DNA of 64,000 nt from Clostridium aminobutyricum (GCF_017255415.1 NZ_JAFJZZ010000001.1:806001-870000); one strand, 5' to 3'; counted from the stretch's first letter, positions 50,703 to 60,620 are shown. Translations and numbers: made by a program. The notes: generated by a model from the sequence alone, not told the origin.

Positions 50703-51758
50703 CTATTCAATAATAACTCCGTCTTCATCTACTTCAAGGGATTCTTCAACTGCTGCCTTTACAGGCTTTATAGACTCCAGCAATAAGGCTTCCATTTTAT
50801 TCAATGTTTCAGGATTTTCCATCAAAAACCGTTTTACATTTTCTCTTCCCTGTCCGATACGTTCTCCGTTAAAGCTATACCAGGATCCTGCTTTTTCAAC
50901 AATTTTGCTCTCTACTGCACAATCCAGAACATCGCCCTCTTTAGAAATCCCTTTCCCGTACATGATATCAAACTCTGCTTGTTTAAACGGAGGAGCGACC
51001 TTATTCTTGACAACTTTTACCCGCGTTCTGTTTCCTAAAACCTCATCTCCTGATTTGATGCTTTCTATTTTTCGAACATCCAATCTCATGGAGGAGTAGA
51101 ACTTTAATGCGCGTCCGCCCGTGGTTACTTCCGGACTTCCAAACATGACCCCGACTTTCTCTCTTAACTGGTTGATAAAAATAACGCAGGTTTTTGTTTT
51201 ATTAATTGCTCCGGCAAGCTTTCTCAACGCTTGAGACATGAGCCTTGCTTGAAGTCCTACGTGGCTGTCACCCATTTCGCCTTGGATTTCTGCTCTGGGA
51301 ACGAGTGCCGCAACAGAGTCGACAACAATCACATCAAGCGCACCACTTCGTACGAGCATTTCACAAATTTCCAAAGCCTGCTCACCGGTATCCGGCTGAG
51401 AAACAATCAACTCATCAATGTCCACACCGAGATTTCTCGCATAATCCGGGTCCAACGCGTGTTCTGCGTCGATAAAGCCCGCTTTACCTCCGCTTCTCTG
51501 AGCTTCTGCAATAATATGTAAAGTCAAAGTCGTCTTGCCGGATGACTCCGGACCATATACCTCAATAATTCTGCCTCTAGGAACTCCTCCTATACCGGAT
51601 GCCATATCCAAACTTACAGCTCCTGTTGAGATTGCTTCTATGTTAAGTTTTGCAGAGTCATCACCAAGCTTCATAATGGAGCCCTGTCCAAACTGCTTTT
51701 GAATCTGTGCCATAGCCGCCTGCAACGCTTTATCCTTTTCCTCGTTATTAATACCCAT
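50703..51758 (-). CDS. recA: Recombinase RecA
   Basis: 351 residues from the ATG at 51758, which follows AGGAGGTATACC; a longer frame to 51785 crosses the LexA box and is not used. Walker A is [15 protein letters not shown], the catalytic region and Walker [14 protein letters not shown], and loop 2 follows [18 protein letters not shown]. The C-terminus is acidic as usual. RecA drives recombination and LexA self-cleavage. It has its own promoter with an SOS box. Confidence 0.98.
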   Translation of the reverse strand: MGINNEEKDKALQAAMAQIQKQFGQGSIMKLGDDSAKLNIEAISTGAVSLDMASGIGGVPRGRIIEVYGPESSGKTTLTLHIIAEAQRSGGKAGFIDAEHALDPDYARNLGVDIDELIVSQPDTGEQALEICEMLVRSGALDVIVVDSVAALVPRAEIQGEMGDSHVGLQARLMSQALRKLAGAINKTKTCVIFINQLREKVGVMFGSPEVTTGGRALKFYSSMRLDVRKIESIKSGDEVLGNRTRVKVVKNKVAPPFKQAEFDIMYGKGISKEGDVLDCAVESKIVEKAGSWYSFNGERIGQGRENVKRFLMENPETLNKMEALLLESIKPVKAAVEESLEVDEDGVIIE

Positions 51759-51779
51759 GGTATACCTCCTAAAAGTAGT

Positions 51780-51830
51780 GAACATTTGTTCTTATTTTAT
51801 TATCATACTCTATCCGAACAGGACGGTCAA
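51780..51830 (-). promoter_or_regulatory. recA promoter with LexA box
   Basis: On the minus strand, TTGACC (complement 51825-51830), 17 bases, TATGAT (complement 51802-51807), then GAACAAATGTTC (complement 51780-51791). The last is a perfect GAACNNNNGTTC palindrome just past the -10, where LexA would cover the start point. Confidence 0.9.
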
Positions 51831-51923
51831 GAAATATTTTTATTGATTTTAAAATTTACAAGAACTGTTCACACATAATAAATTCATTTCTTGACCTTTC
51901 AATTATTTCTTTGTACAAATAAA

Positions 51924-51969
51924 ATGGAAAATATTGTTATATATAAATATATCATCCAATATTTTCCAT
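51924..51969 (-). terminator. Terminator after cinA
   Basis: A 13-bp perfect stem, ATGGAAAATATTG and complement, with a 20-base AT-rich loop lies nine bases past the cinA stop and is followed by TTTTATTTG on the minus strand. Confidence 0.75.
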
Positions 51970-51977
51970 GTCAATTT

Positions 51978-53225
51978 TTATTGATAATCCGGATCTAAAA
52001 TTATTTTTCGAACGATATTAAGCATGTATAAGGCGGTCGTATTCCTGTTCCATTTTCGATTAACATTTCGAGTTTGTATCTCTTCACATACTTGTTTATC
52101 ATCAAAAATAACCCCTACATAAGAAAGCCCCACGGGTTTTTCTTCACTTCCTCCATCAGGTCCGGCGATACCCGTTACCGAAATACACAATCTGCTGCCG
52201 GATGCCTTTTGAACCCCTTGAGCCATCTCCATTGCTGTCTGAGAGCTCACGGCTCCATATTGTTCCAACGTTTCTTCTTTTACGCCTAATTCTTCGATTT
52301 TCGCCTGATTGCTGTACGTGACAAAACCTCTGTCGAATACGGCAGATATGCCGGGTATATCGATTAAAGTCTGCGCAAACAGTCCCCCTGTACAAGATTC
52401 AGCGCAAGAAATAGAAATATTGTTTTCCATAAGAAGTTTCGCAACTACTTCGACCAAATCCTCATCGTCACTGCTGTAGATGTATTCACCGATTCTTTCT
52501 TTTATCAGGTCCAGCATATCATTGACAGCTTGCTCTGCTTCTTCTAGCGTTTCCCTCTTGGAAGCAATTCGAAGACAGCATTCTCCCTCTTTTGCATAGG
52601 TTGCCAGCGTGGGATCGGTTTGATTGTCAATTAAATCGAGCAATTCTGTTTCAAGTTGAGATTCTCCTATGCCAATGGTTCGAATCATTCGATGATAAAT
52701 CTTTCCATCGATCTTTGATTCTAAATAAGGTTTTACCTTACGTTCGAAAAGTCTGGTCATTTCTCTAGGCGGACCGGGTAAACAAATAATCGTGTTACCG
52801 TTTTCCTCCAATGCAAACCCCGGGGCTGACCCGGCATCATTATCAAAAACAATTGCTCTGGACGGCACATATGCTTGCTTCTTATTGTTTTCCGTCATCG
52901 TTTTTTTCATTCTTTTAAAAGCATCTTCTAACGCTTTCATGGTTGACTCATTCAGAACAAGTTCATCATGTAAAGTTTCACAGGCTACTTCTTTCGTCAA
53001 ATCATCCTGTGTAGGTCCCAGTCCTCCTGAGGTGATGATTAGATCGCAATCTTTAAAAGCTGTCTGAATCGTTTCTTTTAACCGAATCGGATTATCTCCT
53101 ACGGAATAATGATACAGAACATCACAACCTAATAAATTTAACTGCTGAGACAAATACACTGAATTGGTATTGGTAATTTCTCCAAATAATAATTCTGTTC
53201 CTACAGATAATATTGCAGCTTTCAT
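51978..53225 (-). CDS. cinA: CinA-family protein (competence/damage-inducible, NMN amidohydrolase type)
   Basis: 415 residues from the ATG at 53225 (AGAAGGTT upstream). The N-terminal molybdopterin-binding-like domain begins MKAAILSVGTELLFGEITN and has LIITSGGLGPTQDD. The C-terminal PncC-type amidase domain (about 255-410) has SCAESCTGGLFAQTL and SVTGIAGPDGGSEEKPVG. It probably recycles pyridine nucleotides. The order pgsA-cinA-recA is typical of Firmicutes. Confidence 0.95.
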   Translation of the reverse strand: MKAAILSVGTELLFGEITNTNSVYLSQQLNLLGCDVLYHYSVGDNPIRLKETIQTAFKDCDLIITSGGLGPTQDDLTKEVACETLHDELVLNESTMKALEDAFKRMKKTMTENNKKQAYVPSRAIVFDNDAGSAPGFALEENGNTIICLPGPPREMTRLFERKVKPYLESKIDGKIYHRMIRTIGIGESQLETELLDLIDNQTDPTLATYAKEGECCLRIASKRETLEEAEQAVNDMLDLIKERIGEYIYSSDDEDLVEVVAKLLMENNISISCAESCTGGLFAQTLIDIPGISAVFDRGFVTYSNQAKIEELGVKEETLEQYGAVSSQTAMEMAQGVQKASGSRLCISVTGIAGPDGGSEEKPVGLSYVGVIFDDKQVCEEIQTRNVNRKWNRNTTALYMLNIVRKIILDPDYQ

Positions 53226-53242
53226 AATAACCTTCTTTCTAT

Positions 53243-53291
53243 AAAAAGTACAAATCACGAAATCAAAGATTTCTATTTGCGCCTATTGGCC
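53243..53291 (-). repeat. Dispersed 50-bp hairpin repeat, copy B
   Basis: On the minus strand, GGCCAATAG, GCAAATAGAAATCTTTGATT and TTCGTGATTTGTACTTTTT. It folds as CAAAT/ATTTG around GAAATC/GATTTC with a TTT loop. It lies just upstream of cinA, in the same relation to its downstream gene as copy A at 36417. Confidence 0.7.
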
Positions 53292-53304
53292 GATTATAGT
53301 TTTA

Positions 53305-53409
53305 TCATTCAGCCAGCTGTTTATGTGCTTTCTTTGATATCTGATCCATATCACAAGGATATTCACTACATAATAAACAGAAGCTGGCACAAGCATGGAA
53401 CCAGCTCAT
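53305..53409 (-). CDS. Possible 34-codon cysteine-rich small ORF
   Basis: An ATG-started frame between pgsA and cinA: MSWFHACASFCLLCSEYPC, then an amphipathic basic-acidic helix DMDQISKKAHKQLAE and TGA. Four cysteines fall within 12 residues, and the codons fit the genome's use. No convincing ribosome site precedes the ATG, and the frame stays open for 13 more codons upstream without a start. It may be a real small protein or a decayed gene end. Confidence 0.35.
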   Translation of the reverse strand: MSWFHACASFCLLCSEYPCDMDQISKKAHKQLAE

Positions 53410-53486
53410 ATTAAATATGTGACAAGGAACGGCGTCACTCCCTGCTGTTTAACCTTGCCAAGCAAAGCTCGGGGTAAAAATCTTTA

Positions 53487-54020
53487 TTATTCCTTCATCG
53501 AAAAAACTTGTTTGTTTTGAACAATATATTCAATGCCGGAGTAAATCGTCATGATGACAGAAATCCAAAGCATGATGTCTGCCACCGGAATTCCAAGATA
53601 TTCGAACGGCCAGTTTTTCAAAAGAATTAACGTGACAGCAATCATTTGAGTTACAGTTTTAATCTTTCCTGACATTCCTGCCGCAATAACAATTCCTTGA
53701 GATGCCGCAACGGTACGTAATCCTGTTACAGTAAATTCTCTGGCTAATACCACAATCACCATCCATGCAGGAACGTCTCCCAATTCTACTAAGCAAACCA
53801 ATGCCGAGATAACTAAAAGTTTATCTGCCAATGGGTCCATAATCTTGCCGAAGTTAGTCACTAAGTTATATTTTCTGGCAATTTGTCCGTCCAGCATATC
53901 GGTCAACGATGCTAAGACAAAGATAATCGCCGCCGCATAATAGTAGCCATACATTAAAACTACGATAAAAATAGGTACGGCTATCATTCTGCCAACTGTT
54001 AGTTTGTTAGGTAAATTCAT
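53487..54020 (-). CDS. pgsA: CDP-diacylglycerol-glycerol-3-phosphate 3-phosphatidyltransferase
   Basis: 177 residues, polytopic. The CDP-alcohol phosphotransferase motif DMLDGQIARKYNLVTNFG followed by KIMDPLADK is complete. It makes phosphatidylglycerol phosphate, the first committed step to phosphatidylglycerol. GGAGGAAT precedes the ATG, and the gene starts three bases after rimO, so they are one operon. Confidence 0.96.
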   Translation of the reverse strand: MNLPNKLTVGRMIAVPIFIVVLMYGYYYAAAIIFVLASLTDMLDGQIARKYNLVTNFGKIMDPLADKLLVISALVCLVELGDVPAWMVIVVLAREFTVTGLRTVAASQGIVIAAGMSGKIKTVTQMIAVTLILLKNWPFEYLGIPVADIMLWISVIMTIYSGIEYIVQNKQVFSMKE

Positions 54021-54023
54021 TTT

Positions 54024-55343
54024 TTATTCCTCCACTCCCACTAAATCATAGTCAAATGCATCGGTAATTTTTACGTTCACCAGCTCTCCCGGCTTTAACA
54101 CTCTATTCGTTTTAAATACAACCGAATTATCTATTTCAGGGGCATCGTATTGGGTTCGTCCAATATAAACACCTTCTTCATCCTGTTCTTCCACAAGCAC
54201 TTCAACCGTTTTTCCGATTTTTTCTTGATTTTTCACCAAGGAGATTTCCAGTTGAAGCCGCATGATGGAATCTTTTCGTTTTTCCTTTACATCAGCTCGA
54301 ACCTGTCCTTTCATCGTTGCGGCAGGGGTGCCTTCTTCCTTCGAGTAGGCAAAAATACCAAGACGTTCAAATCTCATTTCCTCAACGAAATCGTAAAGTT
54401 CATCAAATTCCTGCTTTTTTTCACCCGGGAAGCCTGTGATTAAGGTCGTTCGAATATGAATGTCCGGCATCGCTGTTCTCAGCTTTCCAATCGTAGAAAC
54501 AATACTGTTGTGGGTTGATCTTCTGTTCATCCCACGCAATATAGCATCGCTGGCATGTTGGATCGGAATATCAATGTAATGACATACCTTGCTTTCCGTA
54601 GCCATGACCTCAATCAATTCATCGGTAATCCGGTCTTCATAACAGTACATCAGCCTGATCCATTTCAACTTTTCGATTTTACAAAGCTGACGAACCAGCT
54701 CGGCTAATGCAAATTTGCCGTATAGATCCTGACCGTATGCGGTTACGTCTTGTGCAATTAAGATCAGTTCCACACAGCCGCTTTCCGCAAGCTGCTGTGC
54801 CTCTTGCAGAATATCCTCCATCCGTCTGCTCCTATAATGTCCGCGTATGTGCGGAATAATACAATAAGCACAGACATTGTTGCAGCCCTCTGCAATTTTG
54901 ATCGTTGCAGAGTACGGATTGTCCAGTAATCTTCTTGATTTAATCTCAACAAATTCTTTGTTCGCATCATAAAAATGCATTTCACGCTCTGCATGAAAAT
55001 TGTCCAAGATCTCCGGCAGCTTATGGTATTCATTGACTCCCAGAAAAATGTCAACCTCAGGGAGTTCCTCAAACAGCTCTTCTCCATATCGTTTTGACAA
55101 ACACCCTGAAACGATCAGGGTTCGTTTTCGTTCTTCTGTCTCCTTATAGTCTGCCATCTCAAAGATTTTATCTATTGATTCTTTCTTTGCATCATTAATA
55201 AATCCGCAGGTGTTTACTACAATAGCATCCGCTTCCATCGGATTGTCTACAACAATATGCCCGCTGTCCTCTAAAATACCCTGGGCCATCTCTGTGTCGT
55301 TTGCATTCTTCGGGCATCCTAATGTTTCAAAATATACTTTCAT
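54024..55343 (-). CDS. rimO: Ribosomal protein S12 methylthiotransferase RimO
   Basis: 439 residues. The N-terminal UPF0004 domain holds the first cluster cysteines in ETLGCPKNANDTEMAQ, VVNTCGFI and VSGCLS. The radical-SAM cluster is in GCNNVCAYCIIPHIRGHYRS. A TRAM domain closes the protein (about 375-439). It methylthiolates an aspartate of S12. AAAGGAAG precedes the ATG. It lies between ftsK and pgsA. Confidence 0.95.
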   Translation of the reverse strand: MKVYFETLGCPKNANDTEMAQGILEDSGHIVVDNPMEADAIVVNTCGFINDAKKESIDKIFEMADYKETEERKRTLIVSGCLSKRYGEELFEELPEVDIFLGVNEYHKLPEILDNFHAEREMHFYDANKEFVEIKSRRLLDNPYSATIKIAEGCNNVCAYCIIPHIRGHYRSRRMEDILQEAQQLAESGCVELILIAQDVTAYGQDLYGKFALAELVRQLCKIEKLKWIRLMYCYEDRITDELIEVMATESKVCHYIDIPIQHASDAILRGMNRRSTHNSIVSTIGKLRTAMPDIHIRTTLITGFPGEKKQEFDELYDFVEEMRFERLGIFAYSKEEGTPAATMKGQVRADVKEKRKDSIMRLQLEISLVKNQEKIGKTVEVLVEEQDEEGVYIGRTQYDAPEIDNSVVFKTNRVLKPGELVNVKITDAFDYDLVGVEE

Positions 55344-55360
55344 TCAATACTTCCTTTATT

Positions 55361-58099
55361 CTAAATTTCTTCCGGGACACCTTCCTCCAATGCAGACTGC
55401 CCCTCCTCGCGTATGCCCAGCAGTTCATCTAAGGTCAGAAGAACTTGTCTGGGTCTGCTTCCATCGGCAGGGCCGATGATGCCCCTAGCTTCCATCATAT
55501 CAACAATTCTTGCTGCTCTGTTATAGCCGATTCGGAATCGTCTTTGCAGCATGGAAACAGAAGCTTGCTCCGCACGCACTACCGTTTCTATGGCTTCTGA
55601 CAGCAATTCGTCTCCGTCATCACTCACTTCGTTGGTATTAGCTTTTTCAATACTGTGAATCACATCATGCGCATACTCCGTATTTGGTGCCCATTTTTTT
55701 AAATGTTCAATAACACTATGTACCTCCGAGTCCGAAATAAAATTTCCCTGCACTCGAACCGGTTTTCCCGAACCAAGCGGGTTAAACAGCATATCGCCTT
55801 TACCAACCAGTTTTTCTGCTCCGGCCATATCCAAAATCGTTCTGGAGTCAAACTGTGAAGATACCGCAAACGCCACCCTGGAAGGAATATTGGCCTTAAT
55901 AACGCCCGTAATAATATCCACGGACGGCCTTTGTGTAGCGACAATCAAATGCATGCCCGCCGCTCTCGCCATCTGAGCCAGTCTGCAAATGGACTCTTCT
56001 ACTTGAGAAGGTGCCGCCATCATCAGGTCAGCCAGTTCATCAATGATGATGACAATCTGTGGCATGAATCGGTCTGTTTCCCCTTTTTCTTTAACAGCCT
56101 CATTAAATGAAGCCAAATCTCTTACGCCTTCGTCGGCAAACTTCTTATATCGATCTGTCATTTCCGCAACCGCCCAGTTTAATGCTGCGGCTGCCTTGCT
56201 AGGCTCTGTCACAACGGGAATCAGCATATGAGGAATGCCGTTATAGTTTCCAAGTTCAACGACCTTCGGGTCAATTAAAACAAATTTCACTTCGTCCGGC
56301 TTGGCTTTATATAAAATACTGACGATAATGCTGTTGATGCATACACTCTTACCGGATCCGGTCGAGCCTGCAATCAGCAAATGCGGCATGGTTTTGAGAT
56401 CCGCTACAATCGCCTTGCCCGCAATATCCTTTCCTACAGCAAAGGTGATTTTTGACTTCGATTCTTTAAATTCTTTTGAATCAATGATTTCCCGAACCGT
56501 TACCATGTTGATCTTTTCATTTTCTACTTCGATTCCTACCGCAGCCTTGCCCGGTATAGGGGCTTCAATTCGGATGCTTCTCGCCTCCAAATTTAACGCG
56601 ATATCATCCGCAAGCCTTACAATGCTGCTTACCTTTACCCCTGTATTCGGCTGAATTTCATATCTCGTTACAGCCGGTCCCTGTGTAACCTGTACTACTT
56701 TTGCATTGACATTAAAATTGTGCAGTGTTTCTTCCAGTTTCACCGCTTTCGCTTTTAACGTATTTTCCAAAGCAGCATTATGTTTATTGCTGCTATTTTT
56801 ATTTAATAATTCGATCGAAGGGAACTCGTAATTTGCCATCGCATCTACTTGGCTGTTTACATTGAATTCATTGGCATTCAATACAGAAGCCGCGGCCTCT
56901 TGTTTCGAAGGTTTGATTTCATGCCTTTCATTCTTTTTCCCATCCGGAGACTCCAGCCTGTCTTCTTCCGGCTTTGGAGCCAGCGTTTCCACTATTTCCA
57001 TCACCTGTTGGTCTTCTATCGGAGGTTCCGGCTCGAATGCTTTTATTTTAAGACCGGATAAATCCACTTGCGTTTTCTGCACCGGAATAGGGATCACCGG
57101 TTCATCCGTCAATCCAAAACCTTCCGGAATAGGCTTGGCTTCTTCCAGACCGTAACTGATTTTTACTTCCGGCTCACTGATTTTTTCAGCTGCTTTTTCC
57201 TCTAACTCATGCAATCCTTGTTTAAACAGTTTATCATCTTTCATATAGCCTAAAATATTCTTTTTTCGTTCGTTTGCTTTCGCACTGTTTGCGACTGTGC
57301 CGATATCATCCTCTCCATTCAATGACACCGTCAAGTTGGCAGCTGATTTTCCATGTTCAGAATAGGCTTTCTTTAAATCCAGCTCCATCTGTTTTTGTCT
57401 TTCCGACAATTCTTCCGCCTCGGCCTCCGCCGCTTCTTCCGCAAGCTGTCTCTTGATTTCCTTTTTTAACTTAAAATCTTCAAAGAACTGTGAAATAGGG
57501 GTATTTATAATCAGCATCAAACAAATGATGATGACCACTCCCGCGAAAATATATAGTCCTGTCTTGCCGACAGCAACCATAACAAGCAAGCTCAACAACA
57601 TTCCTACGCATCCGCCGTTGGTAGCCTTTATGCCGGTTTGAAACCAGCCCGCCATGTCAATATAAGCAAATGAAATTTTTTGAACTTCTATGTAGCGCGC
57701 ACTGAAAATTATAGAGATCATCAAGAATGTTATCAATAATAAAATTGCAGAACGTCCGTTTATATGAGTCGCTTTTTTTAGAAGCAGTAGCAATCCATAG
57801 GCTATCAAATAGTACGGTAACACGATTGCTACCTGACCAAAGCATCCCATAAAAAAATTTCTTATCATGATTCCAAGCTCACCTGCCGCTTTGGTTTGCA
57901 TAGATATGATAAAAAATACACCAATCGCCATGATGATAATGGACCAAATTTCATCTTTTACCCTGCTGCCGGTCACATTTTTCGCTGCCTGTGATGAAGA
58001 TGAAGTTGTCTTAGAAGTACTTTTTCCTCTGCTTCTAGAAGAGGTTGTCTTATTTTTTGACCCCGGAGGTCTTCCGGGTTTTCTTTTTTCTTCTGCCAT
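55361..58099 (-). CDS. ftsK: FtsK/SpoIIIE DNA translocase
   Basis: 912 residues from the ATG at 58099 (AAGGGAAGGG upstream). The N-terminus has an AT-hook-like RKPGRPPGSKNK and a Ser/Thr/Lys-rich stretch, then four to five membrane helices (about 50-200), a long acidic linker (about 210-440) and the motor domain with Walker A in AGSTGSGKSVCINS and Walker B IVIIIDELADLMM. The C-terminal gamma domain (about 840-905) reads DNA polarity sequences. It moves DNA through the division or sporulation septum. Confidence 0.96.
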   Translation of the reverse strand: MAEEKRKPGRPPGSKNKTTSSRSRGKSTSKTTSSSSQAAKNVTGSRVKDEIWSIIIMAIGVFFIISMQTKAAGELGIMIRNFFMGCFGQVAIVLPYYLIAYGLLLLLKKATHINGRSAILLLITFLMISIIFSARYIEVQKISFAYIDMAGWFQTGIKATNGGCVGMLLSLLVMVAVGKTGLYIFAGVVIIICLMLIINTPISQFFEDFKLKKEIKRQLAEEAAEAEAEELSERQKQMELDLKKAYSEHGKSAANLTVSLNGEDDIGTVANSAKANERKKNILGYMKDDKLFKQGLHELEEKAAEKISEPEVKISYGLEEAKPIPEGFGLTDEPVIPIPVQKTQVDLSGLKIKAFEPEPPIEDQQVMEIVETLAPKPEEDRLESPDGKKNERHEIKPSKQEAAASVLNANEFNVNSQVDAMANYEFPSIELLNKNSSNKHNAALENTLKAKAVKLEETLHNFNVNAKVVQVTQGPAVTRYEIQPNTGVKVSSIVRLADDIALNLEARSIRIEAPIPGKAAVGIEVENEKINMVTVREIIDSKEFKESKSKITFAVGKDIAGKAIVADLKTMPHLLIAGSTGSGKSVCINSIIVSILYKAKPDEVKFVLIDPKVVELGNYNGIPHMLIPVVTEPSKAAAALNWAVAEMTDRYKKFADEGVRDLASFNEAVKEKGETDRFMPQIVIIIDELADLMMAAPSQVEESICRLAQMARAAGMHLIVATQRPSVDIITGVIKANIPSRVAFAVSSQFDSRTILDMAGAEKLVGKGDMLFNPLGSGKPVRVQGNFISDSEVHSVIEHLKKWAPNTEYAHDVIHSIEKANTNEVSDDGDELLSEAIETVVRAEQASVSMLQRRFRIGYNRAARIVDMMEARGIIGPADGSRPRQVLLTLDELLGIREEGQSALEEGVPEEI

Positions 58100-58135
58100 A
58101 AACCCTTCCCTTTTATACATAATAATTCATTCTAT

Positions 58136-58144
58136 ATTATACCA
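58136..58144 (-). promoter_or_regulatory. Extended -10 promoter of ftsK
   Basis: TGGTATAAT on the minus strand, about 37 bases before the ftsK start; GTTATT 16 bases upstream is the only -35 candidate. Confidence 0.5.
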
Positions 58145-58164
58145 TAAGATTGGTCAAAATAACA

Positions 58165-58324
58165 TAAAAAATGTAGCTTCGCCACTCCGCTAGGGAACCC
58201 TTTGGTTCCCTTCGGCGCTCACTTTGTTCGCTGAGCACCCTCCTTTATAGGCAAAGGGGCTTCCGCCCCTCTGCACTTCCTTTTATATTGAATAGGAAAT
58301 TATTATTTCCTATTCAATATAAAA
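58165..58324. repeat. Dispersed hairpin repeat, copy 3 (long form)
   Basis: It starts with an A-run and GTAGCTTCGCCACTCCGC, contains extra hairpins (GGGAACC/GGTTCCC, GCTCA/TGAGC, AGGGGC/GCCCCT) and ends in a perfect inverted repeat (TTTTATATTGAATAGGAAAT and complement). The extra middle modules make it about twice as long as copies 1 and 2. Confidence 0.8.
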
Positions 58325-58337
58325 CCAGTCACAGGCA

Positions 58338-58373
58338 GAAAAAAGGTGATCCTGAAAAGAATCACCTTTTTTC
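58338..58373. terminator. Bidirectional terminator after asd
   Basis: A 13-bp perfect stem, GAAAAAAGGTGAT and complement, with a 10-base loop and A/T runs lies 24 bases past the asd stop. Confidence 0.9.
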
Positions 58374-58396
58374 GCTATGGGTTTATTTAAAATAGA

Positions 58397-59482
58397 TTAT
58401 TTAGCCTTTATATATCCTTGAGCGGTCAATGTTTCCGCACAAAGTACCGCACCGCCCGCTGCACCGCGGACTGTATTGTGGGACAAGCCGATAAACTTAA
58501 AGTCATAGACATTGTCTTCACGAATACGTCCGATCGTAACGCCCATTCCATTTTCGTAATCAACGTCTGCTTTCACTTGAGGACGATTATCTTCTTCCAT
58601 ATACTTAATAAATTGTCTTGGAGCACTAGGCAAGGTCAATTCTTGCGGTAATCCTTTATAATTGTTTAGTTTTTCAATAAGCTGTTCTTTCGTCGGCTTC
58701 TTTCTGAACTTTACAAATGCGGCAGCTGTATGTCCGTTTAACACAGGTACACGCACGCATTGACAGGTGATCACAGGTTCGGCCGCCTTTTCAATAACGC
58801 CATCCACGATTTTACCCCATACACGAAGCGGTTCCTGTTCGCTCTTTTCTTCTTCGCCTCCGATATAAGGAATAATATTTTCGATCATTTCAGGCCATTC
58901 AGTAAATGTCTTGCCTGCTCCGGAAATTGCCTGATACGTAGTCGCAACGACTTCATACGGTTCAAATTCTTTCCAAGCATTTAAAGCCGGAACATAACTC
59001 TGAATCGAGCAATTCGGCTTTACTGCGATAAAGCCTCTAGTTGTGCCTAATCTCTTTTTTTGATGTTCGATCACTTCAAAATGCTCTGGGTTGATTTCAG
59101 GAATAACCATTGGAACATCCGGTGTCCATCTATGTGCACTGTTGTTCGATACAACAGGCGTTTCCGTTTGTGCATAAGCTTCTTCAATAGCCTTGATCTC
59201 TTCTTTTGTCATATCCACCGCACTGAATACAAAATCAACGGTTGCTGCTACTTTTTCTACTTCATTTACATTCATTACTACTATATTTTTAACTGCATCC
59301 GGCATAGGGGTTGTCATCTTCCATCTATTTCCTACAGCTTCCTCATAAGTTTTGCCTGCACTTCGTTCACTTGCTGCAATTGTAACAACGTCATACCATG
59401 GATGATGTTCCAATAGAGAAATAAAACGTTGCCCTACCATCCCAGTTCCGCCTAGGATTCCGACTTTCAACTTCTTTTCCAT
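58397..59482 (-). CDS. asd: Aspartate-semialdehyde dehydrogenase
   Basis: 361 residues, of the longer (fungal/archaeal-like) Asd type. NADP binding is GILGGTGMVGQRFISLLEHH; the catalytic cysteine is in VKPNCSIQSYVPALNAW; the substrate arginine and histidine regions include NGHTAAAFVKFR. It reduces aspartyl phosphate to the semialdehyde for lysine, threonine and methionine synthesis. AGGAGAG precedes the ATG. It is divergent from dapA, which uses its product. The 250-base gap between them is AT-rich; I see no lysine riboswitch, T-box or other named element there. Confidence 0.95.
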   Translation of the reverse strand: MEKKLKVGILGGTGMVGQRFISLLEHHPWYDVVTIAASERSAGKTYEEAVGNRWKMTTPMPDAVKNIVVMNVNEVEKVAATVDFVFSAVDMTKEEIKAIEEAYAQTETPVVSNNSAHRWTPDVPMVIPEINPEHFEVIEHQKKRLGTTRGFIAVKPNCSIQSYVPALNAWKEFEPYEVVATTYQAISGAGKTFTEWPEMIENIIPYIGGEEEKSEQEPLRVWGKIVDGVIEKAAEPVITCQCVRVPVLNGHTAAAFVKFRKKPTKEQLIEKLNNYKGLPQELTLPSAPRQFIKYMEEDNRPQVKADVDYENGMGVTIGRIREDNVYDFKFIGLSHNTVRGAAGGAVLCAETLTAQGYIKAK

Positions 59483-59732
59483 TTCTTTACTCTCCTATTC
59501 GCTTTTTATATTATATAAAACATTTTATGAAATGACACTAAATATAGCCTTTAATTTGTTATTTTATCACAATTTTTTGGGCAATTCAATTGTTTTTTTC
59601 GACGTTTTTTATAATAATACAATAGTTTTTCCTTATTCCTATAATCCCCTTATAAAAACCTTTTATTCCTTGCTGCATATCATGTAATATCGGGGATTCC
59701 AAAATACTACATAATGAAAGGATGATTACTAT

Positions 59733-60620
59733 ATGACTTTATTCTCAGGTGCCGGAGTTGCACTGGTTACACCTTTTAAGGATGGACTTGTCGATTATGA
59801 CCGTTTAGGTGAGCTGATCGATTGGCAGATTGATCAAGGTATTGATGCTATCGTAAGTTGTGGAACTACTGGAGAAGCTTCTACGTTGAAAGATGAGGAG
59901 CATATTGAGACAGTCCGGTTTACTGTAGAACGTTCACAAGGCAAGGTTCCGGTCATAGCCGGTGCCGGCAGTAACGATACCGATCACGCGGTCTGGATGT
60001 CCAAAGAACTTGAAGCTGCAGGGGCAGACGGTTTGCTTCTTGTTACGCCGTATTATAATAAATGTACGCAAAAAGGGCTCATTCAACACTATATTATGAT
60101 TGCAGACTCGGTCAATATTCCTTGTATTTTATATTCGGTTGCCGGCAGAACAGGGGTCAATATTACTCCTGCTACCGTAGCAGAGTTATCGAAACATCCA
60201 AATATCGTCGGAATCAAAGAAGCCAGCGGAAACATGTCGCAGGTCGTTGAAATTGCTAAATACGTTTCGGATGATTTTGCCCTTTATTCCGGAAATGATG
60301 ATATCATTGTGCCTTTGCTTTCCGTCGGCAGCGTAGGCGCTATTTCCACCGTAGCCAATATCGCGCCGAAAGATACACATGATATGATTCAATCTTACTT
60401 ATCCGGAGATGTAAAGAAAGCGATGAAAATGCAGCTTTCTATGAAATCTCTTATTGATGCGATGTTCATCGAAGTCAATCCGATCCCGGTTAAAGCTGCT
60501 TTGAATATAATGGGTTTCATTGAACGAGAATACCGATTACCTCTCTGTGAACCCGATAACAAAACGTTGTTTAAAATTTCAAGTGAAATAAAAAATTATG
60601 GTTTGTCAAGCATCAAATAA
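59733..60620 (+). CDS. dapA: 4-hydroxy-tetrahydrodipicolinate synthase
   Basis: 295 residues. The substrate loop is SCGTTGEASTL (residues 43-53), the catalytic tyrosine region follows in LYSVAGRTGVNI, and the Schiff-base lysine is in VGIKEASGN. It condenses pyruvate with aspartate semialdehyde, the first step of lysine and diaminopimelate, and of dipicolinate in spores. GAAAGGATG precedes the ATG. It shares a divergent region with asd. Confidence 0.96.
   Translation: MTLFSGAGVALVTPFKDGLVDYDRLGELIDWQIDQGIDAIVSCGTTGEASTLKDEEHIETVRFTVERSQGKVPVIAGAGSNDTDHAVWMSKELEAAGADGLLLVTPYYNKCTQKGLIQHYIMIADSVNIPCILYSVAGRTGVNITPATVAELSKHPNIVGIKEASGNMSQVVEIAKYVSDDFALYSGNDDIIVPLLSVGSVGAISTVANIAPKDTHDMIQSYLSGDVKKAMKMQLSMKSLIDAMFIEVNPIPVKAALNIMGFIEREYRLPLCEPDNKTLFKISSEIKNYGLSSIK

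Noticed and set aside
51860-51880. Second LexA box upstream of recA (AGAACTGTTCAC)
   Set aside because: The half-sites are separated by one base rather than four, so it does not fit the box shared by recA and the YneA-like gene.
53305-53500. Stop-codon readthrough extending PgsA
   Set aside because: pgsA ends in two consecutive TAA codons, and the cysteine-rich ORF downstream is separated by an in-frame TAA and has no element favouring readthrough.
59483-59732. Lysine riboswitch between asd and dapA
   Set aside because: The spacer is AT-rich and only 250 bases for two divergent genes; none of the conserved lysine-riboswitch boxes is seen.
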